DNA of 50,411 nucleotides from Alphaproteobacteria bacterium 65-37 (GCA_001897995.1 MKRV01000012.1:1-50411), one strand, 5' to 3'. Shown: positions 15,699 through 26,041, counted from the first letter of the stretch. The notes: generated by a model from the sequence alone, not told the origin. Made by a program: numbers and translations.

Positions 15699-16868
15699 AT
15701 GGCCGGAGAGATCGTCAGTTCCGTTGAAATGCTGCGCAGGCTCGTGGCGTTCGACACCACCTCGCGCAACTCCAACCTTGCCCTGATCGACTACGTCAGG
15801 GACTACCTCGCGGGGCACGGCGTCGAGAGCAAGCTGGTGCCCAACGAGGACGGCTCGAAAGCCAATCTGTTCGCGACGGTCGGCCCGAACGTGAAGGGTG
15901 GCGTGGTCCTGTCCGGCCATACCGACGTCGTGCCGGTCGACGGGCAGCCCTGGGTCACCGACCCGTGGACGCTGACCTTGAAGGACGGCAAGTACTACGG
16001 CCGAGGCACCTGCGACATGAAGGCGTTCTACGCCATCGCGCTCGCCATGCTGCCGCAGTTCGTGAAGGCCGACCTGAAGAAGCCGATCCATTTCGCGCTC
16101 TCCTACGACGAGGAGATCGGCTGTTTCGGCGCCCATTCGCTGGCCGCCCGCATGGCCAGCGAAGTGCCGCGGCCCAAGGCCATCATCATCGGCGAGCCGA
16201 CCATGATGACCGTCGTCCATGCCCACAAGGGCAGCCAGACCTACATCACCAAGTTCACCGGCTTCGAGGCGCACTCCTCGATGACCCATCTCGGCGTCAG
16301 CGCCATCCATTTCGCGGGCGAGTTCATTCACTACCTCAACACCGTGCAGGAGGAACTCGAGGCCAAGGCGTCGAAGGACAGCGAGTTCACGCCGGCGGCC
16401 GCGACCTTCAATGTCGGCACCATCGTGGGCGGCACGGCGGGCAACATCCTGGCGCGCGAGTGCGAGGTGCTGTGGGGCTACCGCGAACTGCCGACGCGTC
16501 CGATCGAGGAACTGGGCGAGCGTGCCAAGAAGTGGCTGACCGAGGAACTGCTGCCCAAGATGAAGGCCAAGCATCCCGCCGCTGCCATCGAAACCGAGCT
16601 GCGTTCCTCGACGCCGGCCTTCTCGCCCGAAGGCAACGACGAAGCCAAGGTGCTGGCGGGCAGCTGGTCGGGCTCCAACACGATCGGCAGCGTGGTCTAT
16701 GCCACGGAGGCCGGCATCTTCCGCCGCACGCTCGGCGTGCCGACCGTGGTCTGTGGCCCGGGCGACATCGCCCAGGCGCACCAGCCCAACGAGTTCATCC
16801 TGGCACCGCAGATCGAGGCCTGCGAAGGCTTCATGAAGCGCATGCTGGAGTGGGCCTGCCGCGACTGA
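15699..16868 (+). CDS. argE: acetylornithine deacetylase (M20 family)
   Basis: 389 residues. SGHTDVVPVDGQ (His74, Asp76), GRGTCDMKAF (Asp106) and SYDEEIGCFG (Glu138/139, catalytic base) are the di-Zn M20 motifs, and VPTVVCGPGDIAQAHQPNEF contains the C-terminal His ligand. Length and motifs match alphaproteobacterial ArgE, which releases ornithine from N-acetylornithine in arginine synthesis. It begins 16 bp after folE. The other arginine genes, argD and argF, are 4 kb away on the opposite strand, so control is separate. Confidence 0.9.
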   Translation: MAGEIVSSVEMLRRLVAFDTTSRNSNLALIDYVRDYLAGHGVESKLVPNEDGSKANLFATVGPNVKGGVVLSGHTDVVPVDGQPWVTDPWTLTLKDGKYYGRGTCDMKAFYAIALAMLPQFVKADLKKPIHFALSYDEEIGCFGAHSLAARMASEVPRPKAIIIGEPTMMTVVHAHKGSQTYITKFTGFEAHSSMTHLGVSAIHFAGEFIHYLNTVQEELEAKASKDSEFTPAAATFNVGTIVGGTAGNILARECEVLWGYRELPTRPIEELGERAKKWLTEELLPKMKAKHPAAAIETELRSSTPAFSPEGNDEAKVLAGSWSGSNTIGSVVYATEAGIFRRTLGVPTVVCGPGDIAQAHQPNEFILAPQIEACEGFMKRMLEWACRD

Positions 16869-16901
16869 CGCGCGGCCGGCACATCCCTTCAGACCGACAC
16901 A

Positions 16902-18416
16902 TCACTTCAGTTTGAGGCCGACCACGCGGATCAGACCATCCGGCACGGGGGAATAGCCCTCGAGCCGGTCGCTGTGGGCGATCAGATTCTGCGGGTGGTA
17001 GAGGTAGAGGATCCAGCCCTCGGGCAGGAACTTCCGGGCGATCTTCTCGTAGACCGCCTTGCGTACGGCAGGGTCGGTGGAAGCCCGCGCTTCCTGGTGC
17101 CAGGCGTCGATCTCCTTGTCGCAATACCTCGCCATGTTCTGCGGCGCGCCGCAGGTCTGGTAGATCACCGAATTGCCGTCGGGATCGCTGCGCCCGCTCC
17201 AGGCATTCATGTAGAGCTGGAACGCTCCGTCCTCGCCCTGCTTCAGGGCGGTCGCCACTTCGGTGACGCGCAGCTTCAGCTCGAAACCCGCTTCCGCGAC
17301 CATCGACTGCACCACCTCGGCCACGGCTCGGCCTTCCGGCGTGTTGGACACCAGGAAGTCGATCGTGAGCGGCGTTGTCACGCCGGCCTCCTTCAACAGC
17401 GCCCTGGCTTTGGCGATGTCGCGCTTGGGGACAGGAAACGCCGCCTGATAATACGGGTTCTGCGGGCTGACCCACTGGTTGCCCGGCACGAACTCGCCGT
17501 CGAACACGACTTGGTTCAGCGCCTCGCGATCGATGGCGAGGTCGAAGGCGCGGCGCACACGCGGATCCCGTCCCAGGGGATTGTCGGATTTGGGGCCGTT
17601 GGCGGTATTGATCAGCAGGCCGAACCAGCCGAGCGATACCACCTTGCTGAGCTTGAGCTTGGGATTGCCGCGCACCGTCTTGATGTCGGTCGCCAGCACA
17701 CGCTCCACGAGATCGAGGCCGCCCGACCTCAAGTTCGCCAGCCGCACCGTCGAATCGACGATCGGCAGATAGGTGATCCGGTCGATGAAGACCTGATCCT
17801 TGTTCCAGTAGTCGGCAAACTTCTCGACCACGATACGGTCCTGCTGGACCCGTTCGACGAGCTTGTACGGGCCGGCGCAGACCGGCTTCAAGCCGAACTT
17901 GTCGCCTGCCGCTTCGGCCGCCTTGGGTGAGACCATCATGCCGGCACGGTCGGTGAGCTGGGCAAGCAGCGGCGAGAAGGGGGCCTTGAGGTGCAGTTTG
18001 ATCGTCAGGGGATCGATCACGTCGATCCTGTCGATCGAGCCGATCTCGGGCTTGCGGAAGGAGCCCTTCAAGTTGAGGTGGCGTTCGAGGCTGTATTTCG
18101 CGGCCTCGGCGTCGAACGGTTCGCCGTCGTGGAACTTCACGCCGGGCCGCAGCTTGATTGTGACGGCGAGGCCGTCGGCAGAAGTCTCGTGGGCGAGGGC
18201 GAGCTGCGGCACGATGGCGAGCCTGGCATCGATATCGAACAGCTTGTCGCAGACCGAGGCGAAGACCATCCGCGCGGTGTAGGTGCGCGACAAGGACGGA
18301 TCGAGGACATCGGGGTCGTCGCCCAGTCCGATGCGGAGGTGGCTCTGCGCAAGGGCGGCACTCGTTGCCGCGAGGCCAAGGGCGGCAGCCAGCGTGATCG
18401 GGCGAACGATCCTCAT
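16902..18416 (-). CDS. ABC transporter substrate-binding protein, family 5
   Basis: 504 residues. A signal peptide (MRIVRPITLAAALGLAATSAALA) precedes the DppA/OppA/NikA fold: DPDVLDPSLSRTYTARMV, the KLRPGVKFHDGEPFDAEAAK segment, and DLVERV. It is periplasmic and binds peptides, opines, glutathione or a metal chelate. No permease or ATPase genes follow (downstream is argE, convergent), so it is an orphan that must use a transporter elsewhere. GAGGAAAG precedes the ATG. It is divergent from a His-rich PadR regulator and may be its target. Confidence 0.87.
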   Translation of the reverse strand: MRIVRPITLAAALGLAATSAALAQSHLRIGLGDDPDVLDPSLSRTYTARMVFASVCDKLFDIDARLAIVPQLALAHETSADGLAVTIKLRPGVKFHDGEPFDAEAAKYSLERHLNLKGSFRKPEIGSIDRIDVIDPLTIKLHLKAPFSPLLAQLTDRAGMMVSPKAAEAAGDKFGLKPVCAGPYKLVERVQQDRIVVEKFADYWNKDQVFIDRITYLPIVDSTVRLANLRSGGLDLVERVLATDIKTVRGNPKLKLSKVVSLGWFGLLINTANGPKSDNPLGRDPRVRRAFDLAIDREALNQVVFDGEFVPGNQWVSPQNPYYQAAFPVPKRDIAKARALLKEAGVTTPLTIDFLVSNTPEGRAVAEVVQSMVAEAGFELKLRVTEVATALKQGEDGAFQLYMNAWSGRSDPDGNSVIYQTCGAPQNMARYCDKEIDAWHQEARASTDPAVRKAVYEKIARKFLPEGWILYLYHPQNLIAHSDRLEGYSPVPDGLIRVVGLKLK

Positions 18417-18592
18417 CGTCTTTCCTCGCGTGGTTCAGGGCTGCTCGACGATGTCATGGTGGGGCCTTCCGCGGGTCTTGTCTTGCTGCCGGTCAGCATC
18501 CGCGAGGGCCTCTTGGCAGAGGTCTTCCTCGCTCTCACCGACGAGTGGAAAATAACTAACTAAAAGTAACTTAAAAATATTGGCCAAAGTCC

Positions 18593-18639
18593 TTGAATTT
18601 GAGATCACTCAAGATATGTTTTAGACATGTTCAAACATA
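18593..18639 (+). promoter_or_regulatory. candidate PadR operator/promoter region
   Basis: This lies in an AT-rich island (about 18545-18640) between divergent genes. TTGAG-ATCA-CTCAA (18598-18611) is one dyad. TATGTTT (18615-18621) and AAACATA (18633-18639), with ACATGT at the centre, form a second. TTGAAT...TATGTT with a 16-bp spacer could be the promoter. PadR proteins often bind ATGT/ACAT dyads. Confidence 0.5.
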
Positions 18640-18653
18640 AAAGGACACGGTCC

Positions 18654-19244
18654 ATGGGACCCTTTCACCACCATCATCACCACGACAGCGAGAGCTACAG
18701 GCATCGCCATCACTTCGGACGGCACGGTTTCGGCCATCGCGGCCGAGGCTGGGAGGGCGAATCCGGCGAACGCCGGGGTGGACGTCGCCGCGTCTTCGAT
18801 TCGGCCGAATTCCGGCTGGTCCTGCTCAAGCTGATCGCCGATCAACCGCGCCACGGCTACGAGCTCATCCGCGCGATCGAGGATCTGACGGGCGGCAGCT
18901 ACGTGCCGAGCCCGGGCATGGTCTATCCGACGCTGACCATGCTGCTCGACATGGGGCACATCACCGAAGCCAAGTCGGAAGGCTCGCGCAAGGCATTCGC
19001 TGCGACGGACGAGGGCGTTGCCCATCTTGCGGCCCGCAAGGAGGAGGTCGATGCGCTGTTCGCCCGCCTGGTCGAACTCGCCGATCTGCGCGAGCGCACC
19101 GACAATGCGCCGATCCGCCGCGCCATGGCCAACCTGCGTGCCGTCCTGATCCATCGCCTGGGCCGCGAGGGCGTGGAGACCAAGACGCTGCACGACGCGG
19201 TCGCGATCATCGATGAGGCCGCGCAGAAGATCGAACGGCTCTGA
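18654..19244 (+). CDS. PadR-family regulator with His-rich N-terminus (YqjI-like)
   Basis: 196 residues. The first 28 contain 11 histidines including six in a row (residues 5-10). Then follow a PadR winged helix (VFDSAEFRLVLLKLIADQPRHGYELIRAIEDLTGG, YVPSPGMVYPTLTMLLDMG) and a C-terminal dimerisation helix. This matches E. coli YqjI, a nickel-responsive PadR repressor with a metal-binding N-terminal extension. I chose the ATG at 18654, with AAAGGA upstream; the earlier ATG at 18627 lies in the middle of the dyad and has no ribosome site. It probably senses Ni or another transition metal and controls itself, DUF2218 and perhaps the divergent binding-protein gene. Confidence 0.85.
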   Translation: MGPFHHHHHHDSESYRHRHHFGRHGFGHRGRGWEGESGERRGGRRRVFDSAEFRLVLLKLIADQPRHGYELIRAIEDLTGGSYVPSPGMVYPTLTMLLDMGHITEAKSEGSRKAFAATDEGVAHLAARKEEVDALFARLVELADLRERTDNAPIRRAMANLRAVLIHRLGREGVETKTLHDAVAIIDEAAQKIERL

Positions 19245-19258
19245 CCGGGGGATTGCAT

Positions 19259-19579
19259 ATGACCGTCAACAGCACCGCGCACGTTCCCACATCCCATGGC
19301 AGCCGGTACCTCCAGCAGCTCTGCAAGCACTGGAGCCACAACCTCTCCGTCGACTTCACGCCGGAGAAGGGCAAGGTCGTCTTCCCGAAGAACGTGCGCG
19401 GCGCCGACTGGCCGGGCGACGCGACGCTGTTGCTTGCCGCTCGCGGCGACATGCTCGAATGTCGCCTGGAAGCGAGCATCGCGGGGCAGCTCGAAGCGCT
19501 GAAGGGCACCGTCGCCAGCCACCTCGATCGCTTCGCCTTTCGCGAAGCGCCGCTCAAATTCGATTGGCGCGACGAATAG
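19259..19579 (+). CDS. DUF2218 family protein
   Basis: 106 residues: HGSRYLQQLCKHWSHNLSVDF with several His, and ARGDMLECRLEASIAGQLEALKGTVASHLDRFAFRE, match DUF2218. These small proteins are frequently encoded beside, or fused to, siderophore-interacting (ViuB/YqjH-type) ferric reductases. It lies 14 bp after the YqjI-like regulator. The ferric reductase itself is absent here. The location supports a role in metal or iron-chelate handling; the molecular function is unknown. Confidence 0.8.
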   Translation: MTVNSTAHVPTSHGSRYLQQLCKHWSHNLSVDFTPEKGKVVFPKNVRGADWPGDATLLLAARGDMLECRLEASIAGQLEALKGTVASHLDRFAFREAPLKFDWRDE

Positions 19580-19617
19580 GCCGGTCGGCCAGCGGGCAAT
19601 CCGCCCGTTCAGCCGCT

Positions 19618-20606
19618 CTAAGCCGCCGAGTCGTAGATGCGGTCGAGATCGCGATCGTCGTAGGCGTACTCGGTCGAGCAGAACTCGCATTTGACGGCGA
19701 CCTTGCCGGACTTGTCGCGCAGGTCGTCGAGTTCCTCGCGCCGGATCGAGCGCAGGACGCGATCGATGCGCTCGCGGCTACAGCGGCAGCGCGCCGCCAG
19801 CAGGCGCGGCTCGAATTGCCGCGGCCGCTCCTGGTGGAACAGACGATAGAGCAGCATGGCGCCCGGCAGCCCGGGATCGAGCATCTCGGCCTCGGTCGCC
19901 GACGCCATCAGGATGACGGCCCGCCGCCAATCGTCTTCGCGCTGCTCCTGGTCGACGTCGATGCGCCCGGCATCGAGTTCCGGCATCTGCTGCACCATCA
20001 GCGCCGCGGCATGCCAGCGGTGGCCGTTGGCGGTCGCTTCGCGGCGCGCCGAAATCTTGATGCCGGTGGGCAACTGTTCGGACTGGCGGAAATAGGTATG
20101 GGCGCAGTCGGCCAGGGTCGCGCCCTCGAGTGGCACGACGCCCTGGTAGCGTTCGGTATGCTGGCCCTGGTCGACCGTGAAGGCGAGCCGCCCCTGGCCG
20201 AACAGTTTCGGCACATAGCCGTCCGGTGCGTCCTCGTTGCCGCTGCCCAGCGCAATGGCCAGCCGCCAGGAATCGAACTGGGCGTAGCCGCGCAAGGCGC
20301 CGTCACTGGTCAGATCGGTGACCAGCAGCCGGATCGGCCCGTCGCCTGAAATCTGCAGAGTGAAGATGCCGTCATACTTCAGCGAGGTCGCGAGCGTGAC
20401 GCAAAGCACCATCGCTTCGGCGAGCGGCCGCGCCACGGCGAGCGGATAGCCGTGGCGCTCGATCACTTCGTCCAGGATGGTCGAGAGGCGCACCAGGCGG
20501 CCGCGCACACCCAGTGCGTCGAGCTGGAAGGGCAGTACGCGATCCCAGTCGCTGGCCCCCGGCCTGTCGGTCGAGCCGTCGGAAGGGAAGCCTTCCGACG
20601 TTCTGC

Positions 20607-20610
<4 letters not shown>
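19618..20610 (-). CDS. hslO: Hsp33 redox-regulated chaperone
   Basis: 330 residues. The C-terminal redox switch is intact: CRC (about Cys275/277) and CEFC (Cys308/311) form the CxC-x(n)-CxxC zinc site that releases Zn and unfolds under oxidative stress. The linker between the pairs is short. The N-terminal domain ([33 protein letters not shown]) is typical. The GTG start overlaps the argF stop (GTGA, 20607-20610), so translation is coupled to argF. It is a cytoplasmic holdase. Confidence 0.92.
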
Positions 20611-21533
<923 letters not shown>

Positions 21534-21538
21534 GGTGC

Positions 21539-22726
21539 CTACTCGGCAGCCTTGGAGGCTTCGAACGAGACCGCGGCCTTCTCCAGGATGGCGATGCCCT
21601 CGTCGAGCGCCGCCTTGTCGGCGATCAGCGCCGGGAAGATACGGATCACATTCTCGCCTGCCGGCGGCACCAGCATGCCGAGCGACTGCAGCCGCTCGAC
21701 CATCTCGCCCGCCGGTACGACGCAGCGCAGGCCCTGCAGGAAGCCGGTGCCGCGCTGCTCGGCGAACACCTTGGGGTGCCTGGCCACCAGCTTCTCGAGC
21801 TCGGCCTTGAGGTACTTGCCGCGCTCGTGGACACCCTCGATGAAGCCGGGCTTCAGCAGTTCGTCGAGCATGGCGTTGGCGATGCCGGTCGCCAGCGGAT
21901 TGCCGCCATAGGTCGAACCGTGCGTGCCCGGCACCATGCCGACGGCCGCCTTCTCGGTCGCCATGAAGGCGCCGATCGGGAAACCACCGCCCATGCCCTT
22001 GGCGATCGCCATGACGTCGGGCGCGACGCCCGACCACTCATAGGCGAACAGCTTGCCTGTCCGGCCGAAACCCGTGTGGATCTCGTCGTAGAACAGCAGC
22101 AGGCCGAACTCGTCGCAGATCGCGCGCAGCGCCTTCAGGAATTCGGGAGTCGTTTCGCGGATGCCGCCTTCGCCCTGGATCGGCTCAACCAGGATGCCGG
22201 CGGTCTCGTCGTCGATCATGTCGCGCACGACGTTGGCGTTGTTCAGCGGCGCGTGGCGGTAGCCGGGCGCCGGCGGGCCGAAGCCTTCGAGGTACTTCTC
22301 GTTGCCGGTCGCGGCGAGCGCGTTCAGCAGGCGGCCATGGAACGCCGCCTGGAAGCAGATGATCTTGTACCGCTTCGGATGGCCGTTCATGTACTGATAC
22401 TTGCGGATCAGCTTGATGCCGCCTTCGATCGCCTCGGCGCCGGAATTGCAGAAGAACATCGTGTCGGCGAAGGTGAGGTCGGCCAGCCGCTTGGCCAGCT
22501 TCTCGCCATTGCCGATCCGGAACAGGTTGGAGGTGTGCCACAGCTTCGAGCCCTGCTCGGTCAAGGCCTTGACCAGGGCAGGGTGGCAGTGGCCCAGCGC
22601 GTTCACGGCGATGCCGGAGGTAAAGTCCAAGTAACGTCGGCCGTCCGCCGCGTAGAGATAGTTGCCCTCTCCGCGTTCGAACACGACGTCCTTGCGACCG
22701 TACGTCGGCATCACAGCCGTAATCAC
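21539..22726 (-). CDS. argD: acetylornithine aminotransferase
   Basis: 395 residues, class III PLP aminotransferase. [16 protein letters not shown] binds the PLP phosphate. [16 protein letters not shown] has the PLP-ring Asp. [19 protein letters not shown] contains the Schiff-base Lys (about 241). It converts N-acetylglutamate semialdehyde to N-acetylornithine. The GTG at 22724-22726 is chosen because AAGGAGGA lies directly upstream (22733-22740). The transcript begins with a structured leader (see promoter and leader entries). Confidence 0.94.
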   Translation of the reverse strand: MITAVMPTYGRKDVVFERGEGNYLYAADGRRYLDFTSGIAVNALGHCHPALVKALTEQGSKLWHTSNLFRIGNGEKLAKRLADLTFADTMFFCNSGAEAIEGGIKLIRKYQYMNGHPKRYKIICFQAAFHGRLLNALAATGNEKYLEGFGPPAPGYRHAPLNNANVVRDMIDDETAGILVEPIQGEGGIRETTPEFLKALRAICDEFGLLLFYDEIHTGFGRTGKLFAYEWSGVAPDVMAIAKGMGGGFPIGAFMATEKAAVGMVPGTHGSTYGGNPLATGIANAMLDELLKPGFIEGVHERGKYLKAELEKLVARHPKVFAEQRGTGFLQGLRCVVPAGEMVERLQSLGMLVPPAGENVIRIFPALIADKAALDEGIAILEKAAVSFEASKAAE

Positions 22727-22741
22727 AGTGAGTCCTCCTTC

Positions 22742-22803
22742 AAAACCAAAAAACCTCGCATGAGCCGGTGATTCCGGGCTGGAAACACCGGGTTTTGGCG
22801 AGG
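22742..22803 (-). promoter_or_regulatory. structured leader/terminator-like hairpin of argD
   Basis: On the minus strand, CCTCGC (22798-22803) pairs with GCGAGG (22754-22759). Inside is a second stem, CCGGTG-T-TTCC with GGAA-T-CACCGG (22765-22775 with 22781-22791), loop AGCCC. The outer stem is followed at once by TTTTTTGGTTTTG (22741-22753) and then the ribosome site. The form is that of an intrinsic terminator placed before a gene, i.e. a possible attenuator; it could instead stabilise the 5' end. Confidence 0.6.
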
Positions 22804-22810
22804 GTTGGGC

Positions 22811-22839
22811 ACTATCTTCCGCGGGTCAGGATGTGTCAA
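22811..22839 (-). promoter_or_regulatory. sigma70 promoter of argD-argF-hslO
   Basis: Minus strand: TTGACA (22834-22839), 17-bp spacer, GATAGT (22811-22816). The expected transcription start is near 22804, directly at the first base of the leader hairpin. Confidence 0.75.
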
Positions 22840-22920
22840 CTTGAGCACTTCATGCCCGCAGCGACGCCCAGAGGCAGCCTTGAGAGGGAGCATCCCCTCT
22901 GCTAGGAGACGCGCCTTCCG

Positions 22921-24675
22921 ATGAAATCGCTGCCCACTCGCAATTCCCAGCTCGCCTTGCACCGCGCCGGTTTCATCTCGGTGCCCACGATGCTCGACTA
23001 CGCAGCCGAGGGTGAGACCGGGGTGACCTTTTATAATGCCAAGGGCGAGCAGCTCTCGGCCTTGCCCTGGCGCGAGGTGCGTGAGCGCGCGCATGTCGTC
23101 GCGCGCAAGCTGATCGGTGCTGGATTTGCGCGGGGCGAGCGCATTCTGATCACCGCCGATACCTGGCCGGGCTTTTTCGATTCCTTCTTCGGCGCGCAGT
23201 ATGCAGGTCTCCTTCCCGTGCCGGTGTCGATTCCGGTCGGGATCGGCGGCAAGGACGCCTACCTTGACCAGCTCCGCCGTCAGTTCGCGGCGTCCGGTGC
23301 CGTTGCCGCCGTCGGCCTCGACGACCTGGCGGGCTATCTCGGTGAGGCGGCCCGGGAGTTCCCGGGCCTTCGCCTGCATGGCGGCATGGATGTCCTGCAT
23401 GCGCTCCCCGAGAAACCGGTCGATCTTCGTCCGCTCGGTGTGGACGATCTTTGTTACATCCAGTTTTCGTCCGGCAGCACGCGTCATCCCCATGGCGTGC
23501 AAATCACCCAGCGTGCCCTGATGGCCAACCTGGCCGGCATGACCGGGGCGGCCGGCCTCGACGTCGTGGTCGGCGACCGCGTGGTGAGCTGGCTGCCGCT
23601 CTATCACGACATGGGCCTGATCGGTTTCCTGATGGCGCCGCTCGCCTCGCAGCTCTCGATCGACTACCTGACGCCGCGCGACTTCGCGCGCCGGCCGATG
23701 CAGTGGCTCAATCTGATGTCGCGTAACCGCGGCACCATCTCCTACAGCCCGAGCTTCGGCTACGACCTCGCCGTGCGCCGCGGCGCCACCCAGATGCCGG
23801 CCGATCTCGACCTGTCGACCTGGCGCCATGCTGGTATCGGCGGCGACATGGTGCGCGCCGACGTGCTCGAGCGGTTCGCTGCGACATTCGAGGCGGCCGG
23901 CTTCAACCGCAACGCCTTCATCCCGAGCTACGGCATGGCCGAGGTATGCCTGGCCATCACCTTCAGCCCCGGCGGCGCCGGCGTGCGCACCGACACGGTC
24001 GATCGGACGGCGCTTGGCGAACAGCAGCGTGCCACGCCTGCGGCCGACCCGGCCGATCCCCAGCGGGCGCGTCGCTTCGTGCTGTGCGGCCGCGTACTGC
24101 CAGGCCATCGGCTGGAAGTGCGCGATCCCGAAGGCAAGGTGCTGGCCGACCGCGAAGTGGGCCGCATCTTCGTGGCCGGTCCCAGCATCATGCCGGGCTA
24201 CTTCGGTGAACCCGAAGCCAGTCGCGAGGTGCTGTCGGACGATGGTTGGCTCGATACCGGAGACCTCGGCTACACGCTGGCCGGCGAGATCGTCGTCACC
24301 GGCCGCGCCAAGGACCTGATCATCGTCAACGGACGCAACGTCTGGCCGCAGGACATCGAATGGGCGGTCGAGGCCAAGCGCCTGGCCAAGAGCGGCGATG
24401 CTGCCGCCTTCTCGATCGACACGGGCGAGGGCGAGCGCGTGGTCGTTGCGGTCCTCGCCCGCGTTTCCGGCGACGAGGCTCGCGAAGCTCTGGCGCGCGA
24501 TGTCGCTGGCGCCGTGCGCGAGGCGATCGCGGTCGATTGCGACGTGGCACTGGTCGCGCCGACGGTCGGCCTGCCGACCACCTCGTCGGGCAAGCTGTCG
24601 CGCGCGCGGACCAAGGCCAACTATCTCGCCGGCCACTACGCGTCCGCACCGTCGTCGAAACCCGCCGCGGCCTGA
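22921..24675 (+). CDS. fatty acyl-AMP ligase / acyl-ACP synthetase of sphingolipid locus
   Basis: 584 residues, adenylate-forming superfamily of the FAAL type. YIQFSSGSTRHPHGV (about 178-192) is the ATP phosphate loop, SWLPLYHDMGLIGFLMAPLA is the fatty-acid binding region, and SYGMAEVCLAITF and WLDTGDLGY (about 443-450) are further core motifs. GKLSRARTKANYLAG contains the C-terminal Lys. It should adenylate a fatty acid and load it on the acyl carrier protein encoded two genes downstream, as the CC_1165-type enzyme does for Caulobacter serine palmitoyltransferase. It opens a seven-gene plus-strand run and is divergent from argD. Confidence 0.85.
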   Translation: MKSLPTRNSQLALHRAGFISVPTMLDYAAEGETGVTFYNAKGEQLSALPWREVRERAHVVARKLIGAGFARGERILITADTWPGFFDSFFGAQYAGLLPVPVSIPVGIGGKDAYLDQLRRQFAASGAVAAVGLDDLAGYLGEAAREFPGLRLHGGMDVLHALPEKPVDLRPLGVDDLCYIQFSSGSTRHPHGVQITQRALMANLAGMTGAAGLDVVVGDRVVSWLPLYHDMGLIGFLMAPLASQLSIDYLTPRDFARRPMQWLNLMSRNRGTISYSPSFGYDLAVRRGATQMPADLDLSTWRHAGIGGDMVRADVLERFAATFEAAGFNRNAFIPSYGMAEVCLAITFSPGGAGVRTDTVDRTALGEQQRATPAADPADPQRARRFVLCGRVLPGHRLEVRDPEGKVLADREVGRIFVAGPSIMPGYFGEPEASREVLSDDGWLDTGDLGYTLAGEIVVTGRAKDLIIVNGRNVWPQDIEWAVEAKRLAKSGDAAAFSIDTGEGERVVVAVLARVSGDEAREALARDVAGAVREAIAVDCDVALVAPTVGLPTTSSGKLSRARTKANYLAGHYASAPSSKPAAA

Positions 24676-24685
24676 TCCGGGCGCC

Positions 24686-25612
24686 ATGGGCAAGCTGGTC
24701 GCCGTCACCGGAGTCACCGGTTTCGTCGGGCCGCATCTCGTGGCTGCCCTGGCACGCCGCGGCTGGCGGCTGCGCCTGCTGGTGCGGCGCTGGTCGCCTC
24801 TGCCGTCCCTGGCCGGAATCGACGCCGAACTGGTGCTGGGCGATACGCTTTCCGAGCCGGCCTTGCGCGAGCTCGTTCGGGGCGCGGACGCGGTGGTTCA
24901 TGCTGCCGGCCTGATCAAGGCGCGATCCCTGGCCGATTTCATGGCGGTGAACCGCGATGGCGCGGCGCTGCTCTCGGCTTTGGCGCCCGACGCTCACTTT
25001 GTTCTGCTGTCCTCGCTCGCGGCGCGCGAGCCGCAGCTCTCGGCCTATGGTGCCAGCAAACGCGCCGGAGAGGAGGCCGTCGCGGCCCGCCGCGGCCCTT
25101 GGCTCGCCGTACGGGCGCCTGCCGTCTACGGCGCCGGTGATCGCGAGACGTTGTCGTATTTCCGCTCTGTGAAAATGGGGCTGGCGCCCCAACCCCGGAC
25201 CCCTGCCTCCCGACTCTCCCTGATCCATGTTGCCGACCTTGCCGAGGCCCTCGCGCTGGCCGTCGAGCACCCGCCGGAAAGGTCGGTCTACGAGATAGAT
25301 GACGGCACGATGGATGCATATTCATATGCGGACATGGCGCAGGCGGCCGGGGCGGCGCTCGGCCGCAAGCCGGTGCAGATCAGGGTCCCACGGCCGGTCA
25401 TGGCCGTTTTGGCCGGATTGAATGGCCTTCGGCAGTCGCTGGGCGGGCCGGTCCAGATCCTGACCCGGGACAAGGTCGCCGAGATTTTTCACCAGGACTG
25501 GTCCGTCCATGACCGGCGCCTGGCGGGAGCCCTGGGGTTCCGGGCGCGTTTCGACCTGGTGGCCGGCTTCCGCGAGACGGTCGACTGGTATCGCCGCGCA
25601 GGGTGGCTTTAG
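24686..25612 (+). CDS. cerR: NAD(P)-dependent epimerase/dehydratase, CerR-like
   Basis: 308 residues, extended SDR. VTGVTGFVGPHLVAAL (8-23) is the G-x-x-G-x-x-G dinucleotide loop, and Tyr121-x3-Lys125 (SAYGASKRAG) is the catalytic pair. A homologous gene beside spt in Caulobacter (CC_1164, cerR) encodes the ceramide reductase that reduces the 3-oxo group; the neighbours here (acyl-ACP ligase before, ACP and SPT after) are the same. The family is broad, so the assignment rests on context. It starts 10 bp after the ligase. Confidence 0.72.
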   Translation: MGKLVAVTGVTGFVGPHLVAALARRGWRLRLLVRRWSPLPSLAGIDAELVLGDTLSEPALRELVRGADAVVHAAGLIKARSLADFMAVNRDGAALLSALAPDAHFVLLSSLAAREPQLSAYGASKRAGEEAVAARRGPWLAVRAPAVYGAGDRETLSYFRSVKMGLAPQPRTPASRLSLIHVADLAEALALAVEHPPERSVYEIDDGTMDAYSYADMAQAAGAALGRKPVQIRVPRPVMAVLAGLNGLRQSLGGPVQILTRDKVAEIFHQDWSVHDRRLAGALGFRARFDLVAGFRETVDWYRRAGWL

Positions 25613-25736
25613 GACGGGCCTTCGGAGCCGTGAAACACTGCGAAATAAATTGTTATTTCACAAGGAATTGGGGTTTCTGGCACAAGGTGGCCGCCCGCCC
25701 CCGGGACCGGAGAGCATTTTGCGCACTGCCCATCAA

Positions 25737-26039
25737 ATGATCGTCGAGAACGACGGCATCGCCGACACCCTCGAACTGCGCCGCGAGAGCACGCTCGCGC
25801 GCGGTGACGTCATGGGTGAAATCTGCCATCACCTGGCGCCGTTCCAGGTCGGCGAGAAGCCGATCTCGGGCGACACGGTGATCGCCAAGGACCTCACCAT
25901 CGATTCGCTGGCGATCATGGACATGGTCATGGAACTCGAGGACCGCTTCGACGTCTCGATTCCCATGAACGTCGTGGCCGAGATCCATACCGTCGACCAG
26001 CTCGCGGACACGATCCTGAAGCTGCACGCCCGGCGTTAG
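25737..26039 (+). CDS. acyl carrier protein of sphingolipid locus
   Basis: About 100 residues. DLTIDSLAIMDMVMELEDRF has the phosphopantetheine Ser (about Ser57) in the D-S-L motif, followed by the acidic recognition helix II; QLADTILKLH is helix IV. It is not the housekeeping AcpP (no EFDTEIPDEEAE). The start is uncertain: ATG 25737 is used, but TTG 25719, with GGAGAG just upstream, would add six residues, and ATG 25812 is also in frame. It lies 2 bp before spt, implying that the ACP presents acyl groups to SPT, as AcpR does in Caulobacter. Confidence 0.83.
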   Translation: MIVENDGIADTLELRRESTLARGDVMGEICHHLAPFQVGEKPISGDTVIAKDLTIDSLAIMDMVMELEDRFDVSIPMNVVAEIHTVDQLADTILKLHARR

Positions 26040-26041
26040 CC

